Origin: Acidobacteriaceae bacterium | GTDB lineage: Bacteria > Acidobacteriota > Terriglobia > Terriglobales > Acidobacteriaceae | NCBI GenBank assembly: GCA_025462735.1 | Contig: JAOAPC010000003.1 | Span: forward strand, 242,029 to 306,028 | Reading direction: 5' to 3' | Length of the DNA stretch: 64,000 nt | In this document: positions 17,263 to 26,740 of the stretch, piece by piece | How the letters are laid out: the number at the start of each line of letters is the position of its first letter | Numbering within the stretch: the first letter of the stretch is position 1 | Translations under genes and position numbers: made by a program | The notes under the pieces: generated by a model | Databases searched by the model: none | The model's input: the letters and a program-made list of their open reading frames with translations, nothing else | Told to the model about the DNA's origin: nothing

Positions 17263-17311
17263 GGAGTGATGCCCGAACGTAGTTTATCGTGAGACGCCGA
17301 CCGTGCGGCCG

Positions 17312-17342
17312 CAAAGAAAAAGCCAGCCGTTTTTGCGGCTGG
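17312..17342 (-). terminator. Rho-independent terminator of the FecR/DUF6600 gene
   Basis: Minus strand: stem GCCAGCCG/CGGCTGGC with an AAAAA-containing loop, then TTTTTCTTT. It lies about 20 bp after the stop at 17363. Confidence 0.8.
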
Positions 17343-17362
17343 CCGAATGCAGAAAGACAAGC

Positions 17363-19858
17363 TCAGCGACCTTGTGGTGGTGGTTGCTTATCCTTCTTGT
17401 CCGGAGGAGGATTCCTTCTGTCGTTTTGCGGCGGCGGCGCGGGGCGACTCTCCCGTTGCGGTGGCGGCTCGGCAGGGCGCGCCTGCTGGGGTGGAGCGCT
17501 ACGCATAGGCGGCTCGGCCCGTTGTGGCGGCGGTTCAGGACGACTTTGCTGCTGGCGCGCTTCTGGCGGACGTGCCGCCTGCTCGGGCCGGGTCTGCGGA
17601 GTTTCAGGCACACGAGCGGGCTGCTGCGGCCTGGTCTGTGGCGGAGGCTCAGGCACACGAGCCGGCTGCTGCGGCCTGGCCTGCGGCGTTTCAGGCGCGC
17701 GGTTCGGCTGCTCCGGTCGCGCTTGCTGAGGTTGTTCTGGCCGGTTAATCTCTGGCCGAGTACCCGGATATTGCCGGGGCTGCTGCTCAGGCTGATTTGA
17801 AGACGGCGGACGCGGAGCTGGCTGCGACGGACGAGCGTTTTCCGGCGGCGCACTGCGATTCTCCGGCGGAGCAGGACGGTTATCAGGAACACCTTGCCGA
17901 GGAGCATTTTCGTTGGGCCGGGCACTGGGCGGGTTGTTGTTGGACGGACCACCCGGCCGCGGCACATTGCGGTTATTTTCAGGAGCGCTTGGACGCGTGT
18001 CAGGATTGTTCGGCGTATCCGGACGAGGCGCGGCGCCACGATTCTCTGGAGCGTTCGGTTGACCGTTAGGGCCACCGGGGCGAGGCACTGCACCGCGATT
18101 GTCTGGTCCGTTCGGCTGACCGTTTGGACCACCCGGACGAGGTGCTCCGCCGCGATTCTCCGGCGCATTCGGTTGACCATTGGGGCTACCGGGACGAGGC
18201 GCTGCACCGCGATTGTCTGGTCCGTTCGGCTGACCGTTTGGGCCACCGGGGCGGCCGCCTCCTGCATTATTATTAGGCGCACCATTATTAGGCTGACCCC
18301 CGCGTGCTCCGCGCTGGAGTTGTTGAGCCTGACCCGGAGGTTCAGCGCGTACTGTCCGCATAGGAGGTGGCGCTGCGGGACGGCCCGTCTCAGGGACTCC
18401 GGCTGGGCGGTTATGCGCTACGGGCTCACGCGTCGCAACGACCTGCCGGCTCATCACCTGTTGTGGCGGTCTGGCCTGCACGGGGTGACTGACTCCCACG
18501 ACGCTTTGCCGGGCAGGTTGAACTCGAGCGACCTCGGCGGGCGATACCTTGGCGGAAGCAAGCTGCCGGGCATCGACGCGCTGAATATTTTGGTGCACAG
18601 GTCGAGCGTTCACAAAGGTATCGTGGTTTACAACGGTGACACTGTTGTTCACGTGCTGATTTACATAGGTCACATTGTTGACGTGATTTACGGTGTAGTT
18701 GTTGTAAACGTTTGTGACCTGAACCACGCTGACGTTTGTGTTAGTGACGTTTACATTCTGAACATAGCGCGGGCTGGTCTGATACCAAGGAACGAAAACT
18801 TCTCGCGGCCCAAGGGGAAACCATCCGACTGGCTCGGAACCCACGCCGATTCCGACACTAAAGCCTCCTCCGCCGATGAAAGCAACGAGAGCAGGCGCAT
18901 AAACCGGAGCGACAGCGACCGGCCCTGGCACCCAGCACCAGCTATTTTCTGAGTAAGCCCAGCGACCGTAGTGGAAAGGAGCAAATCCCCACGGTTCGTC
19001 TTCAACCCAGGTCCAGCCCCACGGATAAACATAGGCCCAGTGACCGTAACGATAAGGAGCCCAGTCTCCTGGCACTCCACTCGGTTGCCAAACATTTCCG
19101 TACTGCGGGTCCGAACGCCAGCGGCCGTAATCATCGAGGTCTTCGTAGCCGGTCATGTCGCTGGAAACGTACCGCGAGCTATGGGCGCGGTCTTCACGTT
19201 GGTCGCGCGAGAGAGCCCATCGGGTGAACGAATCGTCCTGCTGAATTTCGTAGACGTCATAGCTGAGCTGATCGGTGCCCGAAAATGTGCCTTCCTGGCC
19301 TTCATTCAGCCGATAGGAATTGCCTGCGCCGGTGATTTCTCCTTCACCGTGCCATACAGTCGCCATGGTTTGATCGCCGTTCTGATTCACATCCAGCCGG
19401 AATACGCCGGGCCGGTATACGTTGAAAGCGAGATTGGGCGTGTCAACTTCGAACGCGTCGTTACGGTCGAAACGGCGGACGCGAAAGAACACCGATCCTA
19501 CGGAAAGACGCAGCTGAGTGACGTTATTTCCCAAGTCGACAAAAGTCACGCTGGTTTCGGGTGCAAGGCGGATTGATGTAGAGCCAATCTGGATTTCAGC
19601 GCGGGAATCTCTATCGACCCACAAATTGTCCCCTACGGTGAGTGGCCGATTGCGGACTACTTCGAGCCAATCGCCCTGGCCTCCGGGCTGGAACGAGACA
19701 GAGCCTTCCACGTAGCTGATGCGGCCCGCGCGAGTAGGCGGGTCCTGCTCATAATTGTCTTGGGCGGCGGCACGCGGAACGGCCTGGCAAAGCAACAGAA
19801 TTGCCGTCGCAAGTACTGCAAGCGAAAATCCTGCGCATTTCTTCATAGAGTTCCTCAC
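17363..19858 (-). CDS. FecR and DUF6600-type secreted protein with proline-rich repeats
   Basis: A signal peptide (about residues 1-32, ending RAAAQ) precedes a FecR-like beta domain (GRISYVEGSVSFQPGG..., about 42-190). A tryptophan/tyrosine-rich DUF6600-type region follows (WQPSGVPGDWAPYRYGHW..., about 230-310), with an N/V-rich linker. The last 350 residues are low-complexity Pro/Gln/Arg/Asn. Five near-identical units of about 18 residues around NGQPNGPDNRGAAPRPG lie about residues 530-620. Probably exported and envelope-associated. Monocistronic with its own terminator. Function unknown; repeats may vary in number. Confidence 0.8.
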   Translation of the reverse strand: MRNSMKKCAGFSLAVLATAILLLCQAVPRAAAQDNYEQDPPTRAGRISYVEGSVSFQPGGQGDWLEVVRNRPLTVGDNLWVDRDSRAEIQIGSTSIRLAPETSVTFVDLGNNVTQLRLSVGSVFFRVRRFDRNDAFEVDTPNLAFNVYRPGVFRLDVNQNGDQTMATVWHGEGEITGAGNSYRLNEGQEGTFSGTDQLSYDVYEIQQDDSFTRWALSRDQREDRAHSSRYVSSDMTGYEDLDDYGRWRSDPQYGNVWQPSGVPGDWAPYRYGHWAYVYPWGWTWVEDEPWGFAPFHYGRWAYSENSWCWVPGPVAVAPVYAPALVAFIGGGGFSVGIGVGSEPVGWFPLGPREVFVPWYQTSPRYVQNVNVTNTNVSVVQVTNVYNNYTVNHVNNVTYVNQHVNNSVTVVNHDTFVNARPVHQNIQRVDARQLASAKVSPAEVARVQPARQSVVGVSHPVQARPPQQVMSRQVVATREPVAHNRPAGVPETGRPAAPPPMRTVRAEPPGQAQQLQRGARGGQPNNGAPNNNAGGGRPGGPNGQPNGPDNRGAAPRPGSPNGQPNAPENRGGAPRPGGPNGQPNGPDNRGAVPRPGGPNGQPNAPENRGAAPRPDTPNNPDTRPSAPENNRNVPRPGGPSNNNPPSARPNENAPRQGVPDNRPAPPENRSAPPENARPSQPAPRPPSSNQPEQQPRQYPGTRPEINRPEQPQQARPEQPNRAPETPQARPQQPARVPEPPPQTRPQQPARVPETPQTRPEQAARPPEARQQQSRPEPPPQRAEPPMRSAPPQQARPAEPPPQRESRPAPPPQNDRRNPPPDKKDKQPPPQGR

Positions 19859-20039
19859 TGCGGCTTTCGACTTGGCAAGCAGCCGCTCGGAATTTTCTCG
19901 AATTCAGATTGATTAAACACAGCCGGCAGAAACAAGTTCCATACGGTGGTGTACGTACTTAGCCCGGCACAGAATGGTACAGGTAAGTATATGACAGAGC
20001 GCGGCTTATGGTGGGGAGCCGCGAAGCGGCGGAAGCCTG

Positions 20040-22433
20040 TTAGCTAACAGGCTGCTCTGCTAGTACTTTCTCGCGCTCCTCAGCGTCGCGTTGTTCTTCG
20101 CTGATAGAGGTTGGGAGCGCGAGCTCAAGCACTTCACTTATCAACTTTACGTAATGAACATTCAAATTTTCGAGCTGCTCGGGAGTAAGGTCCTCGTCCA
20201 CGTTCGTCTTATTTTCCGCGGGCAGAATCACGTCATGGACTCCAGCTCGCTTTGCAGCCAGGACTTTTTCCTTGATTCCGCCGACGGGCAGCACGTTTCC
20301 GCTGAGGGTGATTTCCCCGGTCATTGCAGTCAGCGGACGAACCGGAATGTCCTTCAACAGTGAAACTAGGGCGGTAGCCATGGTGACGCCAGCCGACGGA
20401 CCATCCTTCGGAATTGCCCCGGCAGGAACGTGGATATGAATGTCGTGATCGGCGAAGAAGCCCTCTTCAATGCCAAGCTGTTTGGCGTTGGAGCGCACCC
20501 ACGTTAAAGCGGCCTGCATAGACTCCTGCATCACCTGACCGATTTGCCCGGTCATAGTGAAACCGCCTTTGCCTTTCATCACGTTGGCTTCTACGAAGAG
20601 AACGTCGCCGCCGGATGGGGTCCAAGCCAGACCAACGACAACTCCGGCACGTTTTGTGCGTTCGGCGATTTCGCCCTCGCTGCGAACTTTGATTCCGCCG
20701 AGAAATTCCTGGATGATCTCAGGCGTGACGATCAGCTTCTCGTTTTTGCCTTCAGCGATGCGACGTGCCTGCTTGCGACAGATGGTCCCAATGTTGCGCT
20801 CGAGGTTGCGAACACCCGCTTCGCGGGTATAGTGCCGGATCAGATAGCTCATAGACTCCGGCGGAAACGCGATCGTGTCCGGCGCGATTCCGTTCTCTTC
20901 AATCTGGCGCGGAACGAGATATTGGAATGCGATGTGGACCTTTTCCTCCTCGGTGTAGCCCTGCAGCTCGATGATCTCCATACGGTCACGTAGCGGCTCG
21001 GCAACGGGGTCGAGCATGTTCGCGGTGGTGATGAAGAGCACCTTTGAAAGATCGAACGGTACGTCGAGATAATTGTCTCGGAAGGTTGAGTTCTGCTCGG
21101 GATCGAGAGCTTCTAGCAGCGCGGAACCGGGATCGCCGCGAAAATCGCGACCCACTTTGTCGATTTCGTCGAGCATGAAGACGGGATCTTTAGTCTCAGC
21201 CCGGCGAATGCCCTGGATGATCTGTCCAGGGAGAGCACCGATGTAGGTGCGGCGATGGCCGCGGATTTCGGCTTCGTCATGAACGCCGCCAAGCGAGATG
21301 CGGACAAATTTCCGTCCGAGAGCGCGCGCAATCGAACGGCCGAGCGAGGTTTTGCCTACTCCCGGAGGTCCGACAAAGCAGAGAATAGGACCTTTCATCG
21401 TGGGCTTCAAACGACGGACAGAAAGGTAATCGAGAATGCGATCTTTTACTTTCTGCAAGTCGTAATGGTCAGTGTCGAGGATTTCTTTGGCCTTCGGAAT
21501 GTCCACTTCACCACCGGAAGTTTTCGACCATGGCAGCACAGCCAGCCACTCGACGTAGTTTCGAGTGACGCCGTAATCGGCGGCCATCGGTGACATGCGG
21601 GCCAAGCGTCCGAGTTCCTTCAGAGCTTCTTTCTTTACGTCGTCCGGCATTCCTGCGGCTTCGATTTTTTGTCGAAGTTCTTCGGTATCGCGCTGGCCTT
21701 CATCCTGTTCGCCGAGTTCTTTCTGGATGGCCTTCATCTGTTCGCGCAAATAGTACTCGCGCTGGCTCTGCTGGACGCGGTCCTGAACCTCCGACTGGAT
21801 CTTGTTGCGCAATTGCTGGACTTCGAGTTCCTTCGCCAGGTGCTGGTTAATTTTTTCTAGACGAATGCGAACGTCGGTGGTCTCAAGCGTGTCTTGTTTG
21901 TCGGGCGTAGAGAGCGACGGCAGAGAGGACGCGATGAAATCCACCAGCCGCCCGGGCTCTTCAATGTTCATGGCGACGGTTGAAAGTTCGTCTGACAACG
22001 TCGGAGATCCGGCCACGATCTGCTGAAACAAGGTCAGCACATTGCGCTGCAGAGCCTCGACTTCGGAAGACTTGGGGGGAATGGACTCCGGCACAGTCTC
22101 CACCCTGGCCGTCATGAAGGGAGTGAGCTGAGTGAACTCAACCAGGCGCACACGCTCCAGGCCTTCAGCGAAAACAAAAAGGCTCTGGTTCGGCATTTTG
22201 ACGACCTTGTGCACCACGGCCAAACTGCCAACGGTATAAAGGTCCGAAGGCTGGGGAGAGTCCACCCGCGCCTCGCGCTGCGCCACGACCACGATGGTCT
22301 TGTCTTCGCCAAGCGAATTAATGAGTTGAACAGAGCTTTCGCGCCCCACAGTCAGCGGCAAAACCGCGTGCGGGAAAAGGACGGTATCTCGAACCGGTAA
22401 TATCGGTAATGATTTGTCTTTATCTTGCGGCAT
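20040..22433 (-). CDS. lon: ATP-dependent protease Lon
   Basis: Degrades misfolded and regulatory proteins in the cytoplasm. All parts are present in 797 residues: an N-terminal substrate domain ([16 protein letters not shown]), a coiled-coil, an AAA+ module with Walker A GPPGVGKT (355-362) and Walker B VFMLDEID (about 418-425), and a C-terminal serine/lysine protease domain with PKDGPSAG (Ser680) and the KEK of [12 protein letters not shown] (about 721-723). Length is typical. An HspR-type inverted repeat 74 bp upstream suggests heat-shock control. Divergent from the MFS gene. Confidence 0.96.
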   Translation of the reverse strand: MPQDKDKSLPILPVRDTVLFPHAVLPLTVGRESSVQLINSLGEDKTIVVVAQREARVDSPQPSDLYTVGSLAVVHKVVKMPNQSLFVFAEGLERVRLVEFTQLTPFMTARVETVPESIPPKSSEVEALQRNVLTLFQQIVAGSPTLSDELSTVAMNIEEPGRLVDFIASSLPSLSTPDKQDTLETTDVRIRLEKINQHLAKELEVQQLRNKIQSEVQDRVQQSQREYYLREQMKAIQKELGEQDEGQRDTEELRQKIEAAGMPDDVKKEALKELGRLARMSPMAADYGVTRNYVEWLAVLPWSKTSGGEVDIPKAKEILDTDHYDLQKVKDRILDYLSVRRLKPTMKGPILCFVGPPGVGKTSLGRSIARALGRKFVRISLGGVHDEAEIRGHRRTYIGALPGQIIQGIRRAETKDPVFMLDEIDKVGRDFRGDPGSALLEALDPEQNSTFRDNYLDVPFDLSKVLFITTANMLDPVAEPLRDRMEIIELQGYTEEEKVHIAFQYLVPRQIEENGIAPDTIAFPPESMSYLIRHYTREAGVRNLERNIGTICRKQARRIAEGKNEKLIVTPEIIQEFLGGIKVRSEGEIAERTKRAGVVVGLAWTPSGGDVLFVEANVMKGKGGFTMTGQIGQVMQESMQAALTWVRSNAKQLGIEEGFFADHDIHIHVPAGAIPKDGPSAGVTMATALVSLLKDIPVRPLTAMTGEITLSGNVLPVGGIKEKVLAAKRAGVHDVILPAENKTNVDEDLTPEQLENLNVHYVKLISEVLELALPTSISEEQRDAEEREKVLAEQPVS

Positions 22434-22506
22434 ATTATCTCGCTGCGCTTTTCGCGAAGCCGTTAAGTTGGGGTCGTGAATTTAGCGCTTATAAAGAATT
22501 TCTTGG

Positions 22507-22527
22507 GTTGAGTGTATCTTACTCAAC
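22507..22527. promoter_or_regulatory. HAIR-type inverted repeat (HspR operator) upstream of lon
   Basis: GTTGAGT-N7-ACTCAAC. The core TTGAGT-N7-ACTCAA equals the HspR consensus CTTGAGT-N7-ACTCAAG except for the outermost pair. It sits between lon and the MFS gene, 74 bp from the lon start. A TATAAG hexamer lies nearby on the lon side. Confidence 0.65.
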
Positions 22528-22691
22528 TTTGATGCCTTGCAATTCCAAAAGATGCATCACCGCATGCAGGCGTAAGTTTCTCCCTACAGTTCAATCACTT
22601 GGATTCTAAACCTCGGAACTGCGTTTGTGAAAAACGAAGGTTTGAATAGCGACCTGAACCAAGGTGTTCCACTCGGGCTTATACTGGTGCG

Positions 22692-22729
22692 CCTGCCTGT
22701 CGAAGAACTTCGACGCAAAGATCGGCAGG
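22692..22729. promoter_or_regulatory. Nested hairpin in the MFS leader
   Basis: GTCGAAG-AA-CTTCGAC (22699-22714) is nested in CCTGCC...GGCAGG (22692-22697, 22724-22729), immediately before the transporter's Shine-Dalgarno GAGGAAA. It may be a leader structure or a repeat relic; nothing in the sequence decides between them. Confidence 0.4.
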
Positions 22730-22742
22730 TTCGAGGAAACAT

Positions 22743-24071
22743 ATGAGGCTGAACGGCTATTTGGTTAAAAGCACCGTTGTTGCCGCGTTGGGCGGGTTGC
22801 TGTTTGGCTTTGACACGGTGGTGATTTCGGGAACCACCAGCGGCCTGACTGCGGCGTACAATCTTTCTCCTTTCATGAAAGGCTTCACCGTCTCTGCCGC
22901 TCTGTGGGGGACGGTTGTGGGATCGCTGCTCGCAGGAATTCCTGGAGACCGCTTCGGGCGGCGCGACAGCCTGCGGATCATGGCGGTGCTTTACTTGATT
23001 TCGGCGATCGGGTGCGCCGTCGCGTGGAACTGGACTGCGCTGGTGATTTTTCGCTTCATCGGCGGGCTGGGAATTGGAGGCTCGTCGGTGCTGGGGCCTA
23101 TGTACATTGCCGAGATTGCGCCCGCCGCCTGGCGTGGCCGGCTGGTGGGATTTTTCCAGTTCAACGTGGTGTTTGGGATTCTAGTCGCATATCTCTCAAA
23201 CTTTGCCATCGGTCTGGGACACTTCGGAGATGCGGAATGGCGATGGGACCTTGGCGTCGCCGCTATTCCAGCGGCTTTCTTTCTGGTAATGCTGTTCACG
23301 ATCCCTCGCAGCCCGCGCTGGCTGGTGAAGAAACAGCGCATCGCTGAAGCCAGAGAAGTACTGAAGATGACGGGAGACGCCAACTACGAACGTGACTTGC
23401 AGGAAATTTCCGCGTCGATTGATGCCGAGCACGGGCACGCGAACGAACCGCTGTTTTCGCCCAGGCATCGTTTGCCGATTTTTCTTGCTGTGTCGATTGC
23501 GTTCTTCAATCAATTCGCGGGGATCAATGCGATCCTCTACTACTTGAATGACATTTTCGCGAGCGCTGGATTTAGCAAAGTATCAAGCAGCCTGCAGGCG
23601 GTACTCATCGGACTCACGAATCTGATTTTCACTATGATTGCGATGTCGGTGATCGACAAATTCGGACGCAAGAAACTCTTGTTGATAGGCGCAGTAGGCA
23701 CTTCTCTATGCCTGTTGGGCGTAGCGGGAGTATTCGCGACGAACACGCATACGAACCTGTTGATCTGGCTGCTGGTTACTTACATCGCCTTCTTCGCATT
23801 CTCGCAGGGTGCGGTCATTTGGGTTTATATCAGTGAAGTGTTTCCGAATCGCGTGCGCGCCAAAGGGCAAAGCCTAGGGAGCTTTACCCACTGGATTATG
23901 GCAGCTTTAATCTCGCTGGGATTTCCGGCGGTAGCAAGATGGTCGAAGCCGCTTCCATTCGTTTTCTTCGCCGCGATCACAGTGTTGCAATTCTTTGTGG
24001 TGCTATTTCTGTATCCGGAGACCAAAGGAGCGTCGCTGGAAGAACTGCAAAAGGAGTTGTCGGCGGTCTGA
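22743..24071 (+). CDS. Sugar:proton symporter, MFS sugar-porter family
   Basis: Twelve hydrophobic segments with sugar-porter signatures: GDRFGRR after helix 2, RFIGGLGIGGSSVLGPMYIAEIAPAAWRGRLVG (about 100-132), QFAGINAILYY in helix 7 and a PETKG ending near residue 428. These match XylE/GalP/AraE-type proton-coupled importers of hexoses or pentoses; the exact sugar cannot be read from sequence. ATG follows GAGGAAAC. A palindromic leader precedes it. It stands alone, far from the arabinose and galactose genes, so a link with them is uncertain. Confidence 0.9.
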   Translation: MRLNGYLVKSTVVAALGGLLFGFDTVVISGTTSGLTAAYNLSPFMKGFTVSAALWGTVVGSLLAGIPGDRFGRRDSLRIMAVLYLISAIGCAVAWNWTALVIFRFIGGLGIGGSSVLGPMYIAEIAPAAWRGRLVGFFQFNVVFGILVAYLSNFAIGLGHFGDAEWRWDLGVAAIPAAFFLVMLFTIPRSPRWLVKKQRIAEAREVLKMTGDANYERDLQEISASIDAEHGHANEPLFSPRHRLPIFLAVSIAFFNQFAGINAILYYLNDIFASAGFSKVSSSLQAVLIGLTNLIFTMIAMSVIDKFGRKKLLLIGAVGTSLCLLGVAGVFATNTHTNLLIWLLVTYIAFFAFSQGAVIWVYISEVFPNRVRAKGQSLGSFTHWIMAALISLGFPAVARWSKPLPFVFFAAITVLQFFVVLFLYPETKGASLEELQKELSAV

Positions 24072-24077
24072 GCTGAA

Positions 24078-24435
24078 CCGGCACTTCCGTGCCGGGCTTT
24101 CATATCCCGCCCCGGAGGGGCTGGGCGTATCGAACTAAAAAACTTGTGATTGCGGGCAATTTTGCTCACGCCGCGGGATAAATACCCAGCACCTTCACCA
24201 TGTCCGCTACGGCTCTTAATTGCAGCAAAGCACCTTTGGCCACGTGACCCGGCACTTCGGTGCCGGGCTTTCATATCCCGCCCCTGAGGGGCTGGGCCGT
24301 ATTGATCTAAATAACTGCCGTATCGAACTAAAAAACTTGTGATTGCGGGCAATTTTGCTCACGCGGCTGGATAAATCCCCAGTACTTTCACCATGTCCGC
24401 TACCGCTCTTAATTGCAGCAAAGCACCTTTGGCCA
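24078..24435. repeat. Tandem duplication covering the 3' end of pheA
   Basis: Copy A (24078-24242) and copy B (24249-24435) share the CCGGCAC/GTGCCGG hairpin, GGCTTTCATATCCCGCCCC, AAAAAACTTGTGATTGCGGG and the last 24 codons of pheA. Copy B has about 22 extra bases after the hairpin block. Differences inside the coding part are all synonymous. Confidence 0.85.
24166..24240 (-). pseudogene. Orphan copy of the last 24 codons of pheA
   Basis: It encodes AKGALLQLRAVADMVKVLG and IYPAA then stop, identical in protein to the end of the intact pheA next door. Six third-position changes separate the two. It has no start and is cut off upstream by repeat DNA, so it is not functional on its own. Confidence 0.85.
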
Positions 24436-25171
24436 GCTTGTCGTCGCCACGCAGGAAATCGGCGTAGAAGACGTACTCCCACGGACGGCCACGAATCGGC
24501 CGCGATTCGATTTTGCTCAAGCTGATATCGCGATCGGCGAAGACGCGCAATGCCTTGTGCAGCGCACCAGGTACGTTTTTCAAGCCGAAGGCAATCGAAG
24601 TTTTGTTGGCGCCGGGAAGCACGCGACGCCGGTGACGGATTAAGACGAAGCGGGTGAAGTTGCGTTTATCGTCCTCGATGCCCGCGGCGAGGATGCGTCC
24701 TTTATAGACCGAGGCGGCGTGGCGGCTGGCGATTCCCGCGGCGTCAGGCATTTGCGTCTTATTTTCGATTACGTGTTTTACGCTTCCTGCCGTGTCATAG
24801 AACGGATTCGGCTGAATCTTTGGATTAGCGCGAAAAAAATCGCGGCATGGATCGAGCGCAACCGGGTGCGAGAAGACGCGGCGAAGATCTGATTTCTTTA
24901 CTCCGGGAGCGGCGATCAAGTTGTGAATGATTCGCAACCGGAAATCTCGCTGTATGAAGACATCGCGGGCAAGCAGAAGATCGAGATGCTCGGTGACCGA
25001 TCCAGCAAGCGAGTTCTCAATGGGGACCACCGCAACCGGCACTTTGCCCGATTCGAGCAGATCAAAAACCTCCGCCGAGCGCGTGCACGGAACGATGGCG
25101 CAACCCTTGACCATGCGCCGGGCAGCTTCGTGGCTGAACGACCCTGGTTCTCCCTGGATAGCAATTTTCAT
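24359..25171 (-). CDS. pheA: Prephenate dehydratase
   Basis: Converts prephenate to phenylpyruvate in phenylalanine synthesis. The catalytic domain spans residues 1-180 (MKIAIQGEPGSFSHEAA; VPIENSLAGSV; the F-T-R-F catalytic motif at about 176-179). A C-terminal ACT domain has GALHKALRVF and the KIESRPIRG phenylalanine-binding segment, so feedback inhibition is likely. At 270 residues it is a monofunctional enzyme without chorismate mutase. Ten bases follow the end of the acetyltransferase gene upstream. The 3' end is duplicated downstream. Confidence 0.93.
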   Translation of the reverse strand: MKIAIQGEPGSFSHEAARRMVKGCAIVPCTRSAEVFDLLESGKVPVAVVPIENSLAGSVTEHLDLLLARDVFIQRDFRLRIIHNLIAAPGVKKSDLRRVFSHPVALDPCRDFFRANPKIQPNPFYDTAGSVKHVIENKTQMPDAAGIASRHAASVYKGRILAAGIEDDKRNFTRFVLIRHRRRVLPGANKTSIAFGLKNVPGALHKALRVFADRDISLSKIESRPIRGRPWEYVFYADFLRGDDKLAKGALLQLRAVADMVKVLGIYPAA

Positions 25172-25180
25172 TTGAGCAAG

Positions 25181-25672
25181 TTAGCTGGAAGCCGGCACGA
25201 GAAGCAAACTCTTTTCGAGCAGCAGCGCGTCCAGCCCATTGGAATAGTAGTGCGGAATGATTTTAATCACGTCGTAGCCATGACGTTTGTAGAAAGAGAG
25301 AGCAGAGGTGTTATCGACAGCGGTCTCTAAGCGAACGGCATGACATTTCGCAGCCCGCAACCGTTCCTCTGCGGCGTCGAGCAAAGCTGAACCGATGTGA
25401 TGGCGGCGGGCCTGAGCGCGGACGTCGATGGTGATTATGTGTCCCATTCCGCGGCGGCTGCTTTCTGCGATCACGAAGGCAAGAATCGCAAGCCCGTTCG
25501 GATCGGATACTTCGTCGGTCGACTCAGCCACCAGCGTGAAAGCTCCCGGGCGGCGCAGATACAACCGCAACTCGTCCTTGCTGTAGGAGATATCCGGATC
25601 AAAACAGGACTGATCGATCGCCCAGAGGGTATCAAAATCGTCGCTGCGGTAATCGCGGACTGTGAATCGCAC
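25181..25672 (-). CDS. GNAT N-acetyltransferase (RimI-like)
   Basis: Transfers acetyl from acetyl-CoA to an amine. The fold is visible from IRDYRSDDFDTLWAIDQSCF at the N-terminus to the acetyl-CoA loop of the R/Q-x-x-G-x-G/A type (ARRHHIGSALL, about residues 88-98) and the C-terminal NTSALSFYKRHGY. It is similar to ribosomal-protein acetyltransferases, but the acceptor is unknown. It sits 9 bp upstream of pheA on the same strand and is probably co-transcribed. Confidence 0.85.
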   Translation of the reverse strand: MRFTVRDYRSDDFDTLWAIDQSCFDPDISYSKDELRLYLRRPGAFTLVAESTDEVSDPNGLAILAFVIAESSRRGMGHIITIDVRAQARRHHIGSALLDAAEERLRAAKCHAVRLETAVDNTSALSFYKRHGYDVIKIIPHYYSNGLDALLLEKSLLLVPASS

Positions 25673-25829
25673 ACATCCATTCTAGATTGCGGGTCTAGGT
25701 CGGCCGAAAGTCTTACTCGGAAAGCTATGTGGGCCAGACACTTGCATCAGCCTGCAAATTTTTCAAAAATCTACATTGAAGGTCTTGCTCGCTTGCACCC
25801 CAAGTCGTAACATTCGCATCTGAGGGTTT

Positions 25830-26486
25830 GTGGTGCTTCGGATCGCCATAGAAGCGGTGGGTACTGCGACCGTGATAGTCGCAATCTGGTATCTGCTATT
25901 CTCCCGCTACAACCGCCGCAGAGGAACGGTCGTGCTGCAATGGGTGGAATCGGCATGCGCCACGCGTGGCCGTTTGGTGGAAACTAAGTGGCTGAGTGCC
26001 AGCCGGTTGCAGGCACACTTTAGCTTCGCGACGCACTGGTTTGAAAACGCACGAATTACCATTAAGCTGTTGCCCCGTCCCGTGCCGATTCAGTGGGTGC
26101 TTTGCCTGTGGCGCCGGCAAAAAGAGACCCTCACCTTCGAAGCCGATCTCGACTACTCGCCCAATTTCCAGCTCGAAATTTCGCGCCATCGGTGGCTCAC
26201 CCAGAGGCCGAAAGAGATTTCGAATCCCGACCGGAACTGGACGATTTCCCGGCCGGGGCCGGTGGTGCTCACCACCCGCACGGAATGGACCCACGAACTG
26301 ACGCCGGTGGTAAATACGCTGATGACATCGCGCGGACACAGCCTGCTTACGGTGCGCTTTAGACCAGACTCCCCCAATTTAGCGGCCACTATTCCACTTG
26401 AGGCGCTGGCGGATGAAGAGGCGACGGCCGCGTTTCTGACTGTGCTAAAAGATTTGGCTTCCGGAGCTTCCGCTTCGCGGCACTAA
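25830..26486 (+). CDS. Membrane-anchored hypothetical protein, 218 aa
   Basis: One N-terminal transmembrane helix (about residues 5-25, IEAVGTATVIVAIWYLLFS) followed by RYNRRR, which favours a cytoplasmic C-terminal domain of about 190 residues rich in tryptophan and arginine. No motif recognised. GTG at 25830 is used; the next codon is also GTG. Divergent from the acetyltransferase gene with a 157-bp gap. Function unknown. Confidence 0.6.
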   Translation: MVLRIAIEAVGTATVIVAIWYLLFSRYNRRRGTVVLQWVESACATRGRLVETKWLSASRLQAHFSFATHWFENARITIKLLPRPVPIQWVLCLWRRQKETLTFEADLDYSPNFQLEISRHRWLTQRPKEISNPDRNWTISRPGPVVLTTRTEWTHELTPVVNTLMTSRGHSLLTVRFRPDSPNLAATIPLEALADEEATAAFLTVLKDLASGASASRH

Positions 26487-26542
26487 AGCCGTAATCTTTA
26501 ACTTTCCCACCGAGGTTTTTTCCCCGCAGAGTTCGAGCTTGA

Positions 26543-26725
26543 TGTCATCCCGAACGGACGCGCTCGCGCGTGCGAGAGGGATATTACGATGTTCGTCGAC
26601 AGCACCGGAGTGGACGGGATCAGCACGAGAGCGCAAGCAACAGCGTTTTATCCTGACAACTGCATTGGCGATGCACTTCGACGTAAGGTCCCTCTCTCGC
26701 CATGAGAGTGCGAGTTCGGGATGAC
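26543..26725. repeat. 183-bp MITE-like element, copy 2
   Basis: It starts TGTCATCCCGAACGGACGCG and ends CGAGTTCGGGATGACA, with inverted ends. The internal ACTGCATTGGCG and GACGTAAGGTCCCTCTC blocks match the copy at 2320-2501 in order and spacing. It lies between a hypothetical gene and the response regulator, just past the regulator's stop. Confidence 0.65.
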
Positions 26726-26740
26726 ACCCCCTTGGTTGAG

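Noticed and set aside
17284..18285. 333-aa ORF on the minus strand with many arginines
   Set aside because: It is the other-frame shadow of the proline/glutamine-rich repeats of the FecR/DUF6600 gene.
17894..18952. 352-aa ORF on the plus strand
   Set aside because: Antisense to the same repetitive gene; composition follows the repeats and there is no ribosome site or family.
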